64,000 nt of DNA, from positions 2,642,679-2,706,678 of the forward strand of contig NC_081337.1 of the NCBI RefSeq assembly GCF_022539665.2, read 5' to 3'. How positions within the stretch are numbered: position 1 is the first letter of the stretch; the number at the start of each line of letters is the position of its first letter. Both the position numbers and the translations under genes were made by a program. Shown one piece after another: positions 63,801 through 64,000 of this stretch. The notes beneath the pieces were generated by a model. The model saw only the letters and a program-made list of their open reading frames with translations. It searched no databases and was not told the origin of the DNA. This DNA is from Daphnia carinata. Lineage: Eukaryota > Arthropoda > Branchiopoda > Diplostraca > Daphniidae.

Positions 63801-64000
63801 AAGTTCCTACGCTGGAACGCCTACGTGTAAGAGCGAGTTTATTTCCAGCATTAGCGTTCCGGCTGCGACGTTCACCACTGCGGCGGTTAGCGCCGGTCAC
63901 GCCCGTTACGTCGGTGCCGACAGCTCGTCCAGCTTGCCGCCACAATTCCATTACCCGATGCATCCGATGGAAATGGCGACGATCCACGGCAGCGTGTCGA
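57883..64000 (+). CDS. ARHGAP21/23-like Rho GTPase-activating protein, 5' part
   Basis: Partial at its 3' end. Exons: 57883-57933, 60124-60241, 60350-60462, 62733-62859, 63014-63147, 63221-63388 and 63463 to beyond the window, about 416 residues so far, all in phase. Three ATGs in a row begin the frame ([17 protein letters not shown]). The PDZ domain (about 67-173) has the binding loop GFGFTLR (77-83), the hallmark FIVYPPDS, then [32 protein letters not shown] and [11 protein letters not shown]. This combination is specific to ARHGAP21/23 and the fly protein RhoGAP19D. Exon 7 is Ala/Ser/Thr-rich with a run of nine Thr and appears disordered. The PH and RhoGAP domains expected downstream lie outside the window, so GAP activity is inferred from the family. 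Introns 1 and 3 are about 2.2 kb each and rich in homopolymers. Confidence 0.88.
57934..60123 (+). other. Intron 1 of the ARHGAP21/23-like gene
   Basis: 2,190 bp between CAG/GTACAC and GCAG/ATTGCT. It holds T and A runs, a G run near 59927-59938 and TG repeats, with no hidden exon or RNA that I recognise. Its texture matches that of the 1-38.6 kb region. Confidence 0.7.
60463..62732 (+). other. Intron 3 of the ARHGAP21/23-like gene
   Basis: 2,270 bp splitting the PDZ coding sequence between SVS and DCPEEW. It holds (CT)n near 61015-61031, G runs near 60578-60589 and 61931-61943, and (TG)n near 62609-62626. No exon is needed here, since the PDZ sequence joins smoothly across it. Confidence 0.7.

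Noticed and set aside
1-64000. CRISPR arrays, insertion sequences, prophage or operons
   Set aside because: All repeats are microsatellites or homopolymers without spacers, and the genes have spliceosomal introns, so bacterial features do not apply.

Overview
This is eukaryotic nuclear DNA and most probably an arthropod. The proteins are animal proteins of the Wnt, Rho and small-RNA pathways. Introns in the gene cluster are mostly 50-100 bp with ordinary GT-AG ends, and genes lie a few hundred bases apart. A small-genome crustacean such as a cladoceran (Daphnia type) fits well, but that is an inference from gene structure and not a database match.

The window has two parts. Positions 1 to about 38,650 hold no gene I can support. 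This stretch is full of A, T, C and G homopolymers and microsatellites, and its open frames are mostly poly-Lys or poly-Phe by-products. It does hold a few regulatory-looking sites: an inverted pair of Exd/Hox-type sites at 3353-3378, palindromic CREs, and two promoter-like clusters near 12.4 kb and 30.87 kb. It may be a distal regulatory region or a giant intron of a gene outside the window.

From 39,040 to the end there are seven genes, rebuilt exon by exon with reading phase checked. They are an ABCB6-type half transporter (+), dishevelled (+), the oligosaccharyltransferase subunit DDOST/OST48 (-), an ER J-protein of the DNAJC1 type (+), a chondroitin polymerizing factor (-), the Dicer partner Loquacious/TARBP2 (+), and the 5' part of an ARHGAP21/23-like Rho GAP (+) that runs off the end of the window.

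The genes do not form one pathway, but the layout is informative. DDOST and DNAJC1 are both ER proteins and start back to back, 404 bp apart. CHPF and loqs are also divergent, while dsh/DDOST and DNAJC1/CHPF are convergent. An AGATGGCG motif resembling the CTCF core, or YY1/Pho, recurs in the gaps upstream of ABCB6, dsh, loqs and the Rho GAP gene. Dishevelled and the Rho GAP link to Wnt/planar polarity and cytoskeletal control; CHPF makes matrix glycosaminoglycan; Loqs acts in miRNA/siRNA biogenesis.
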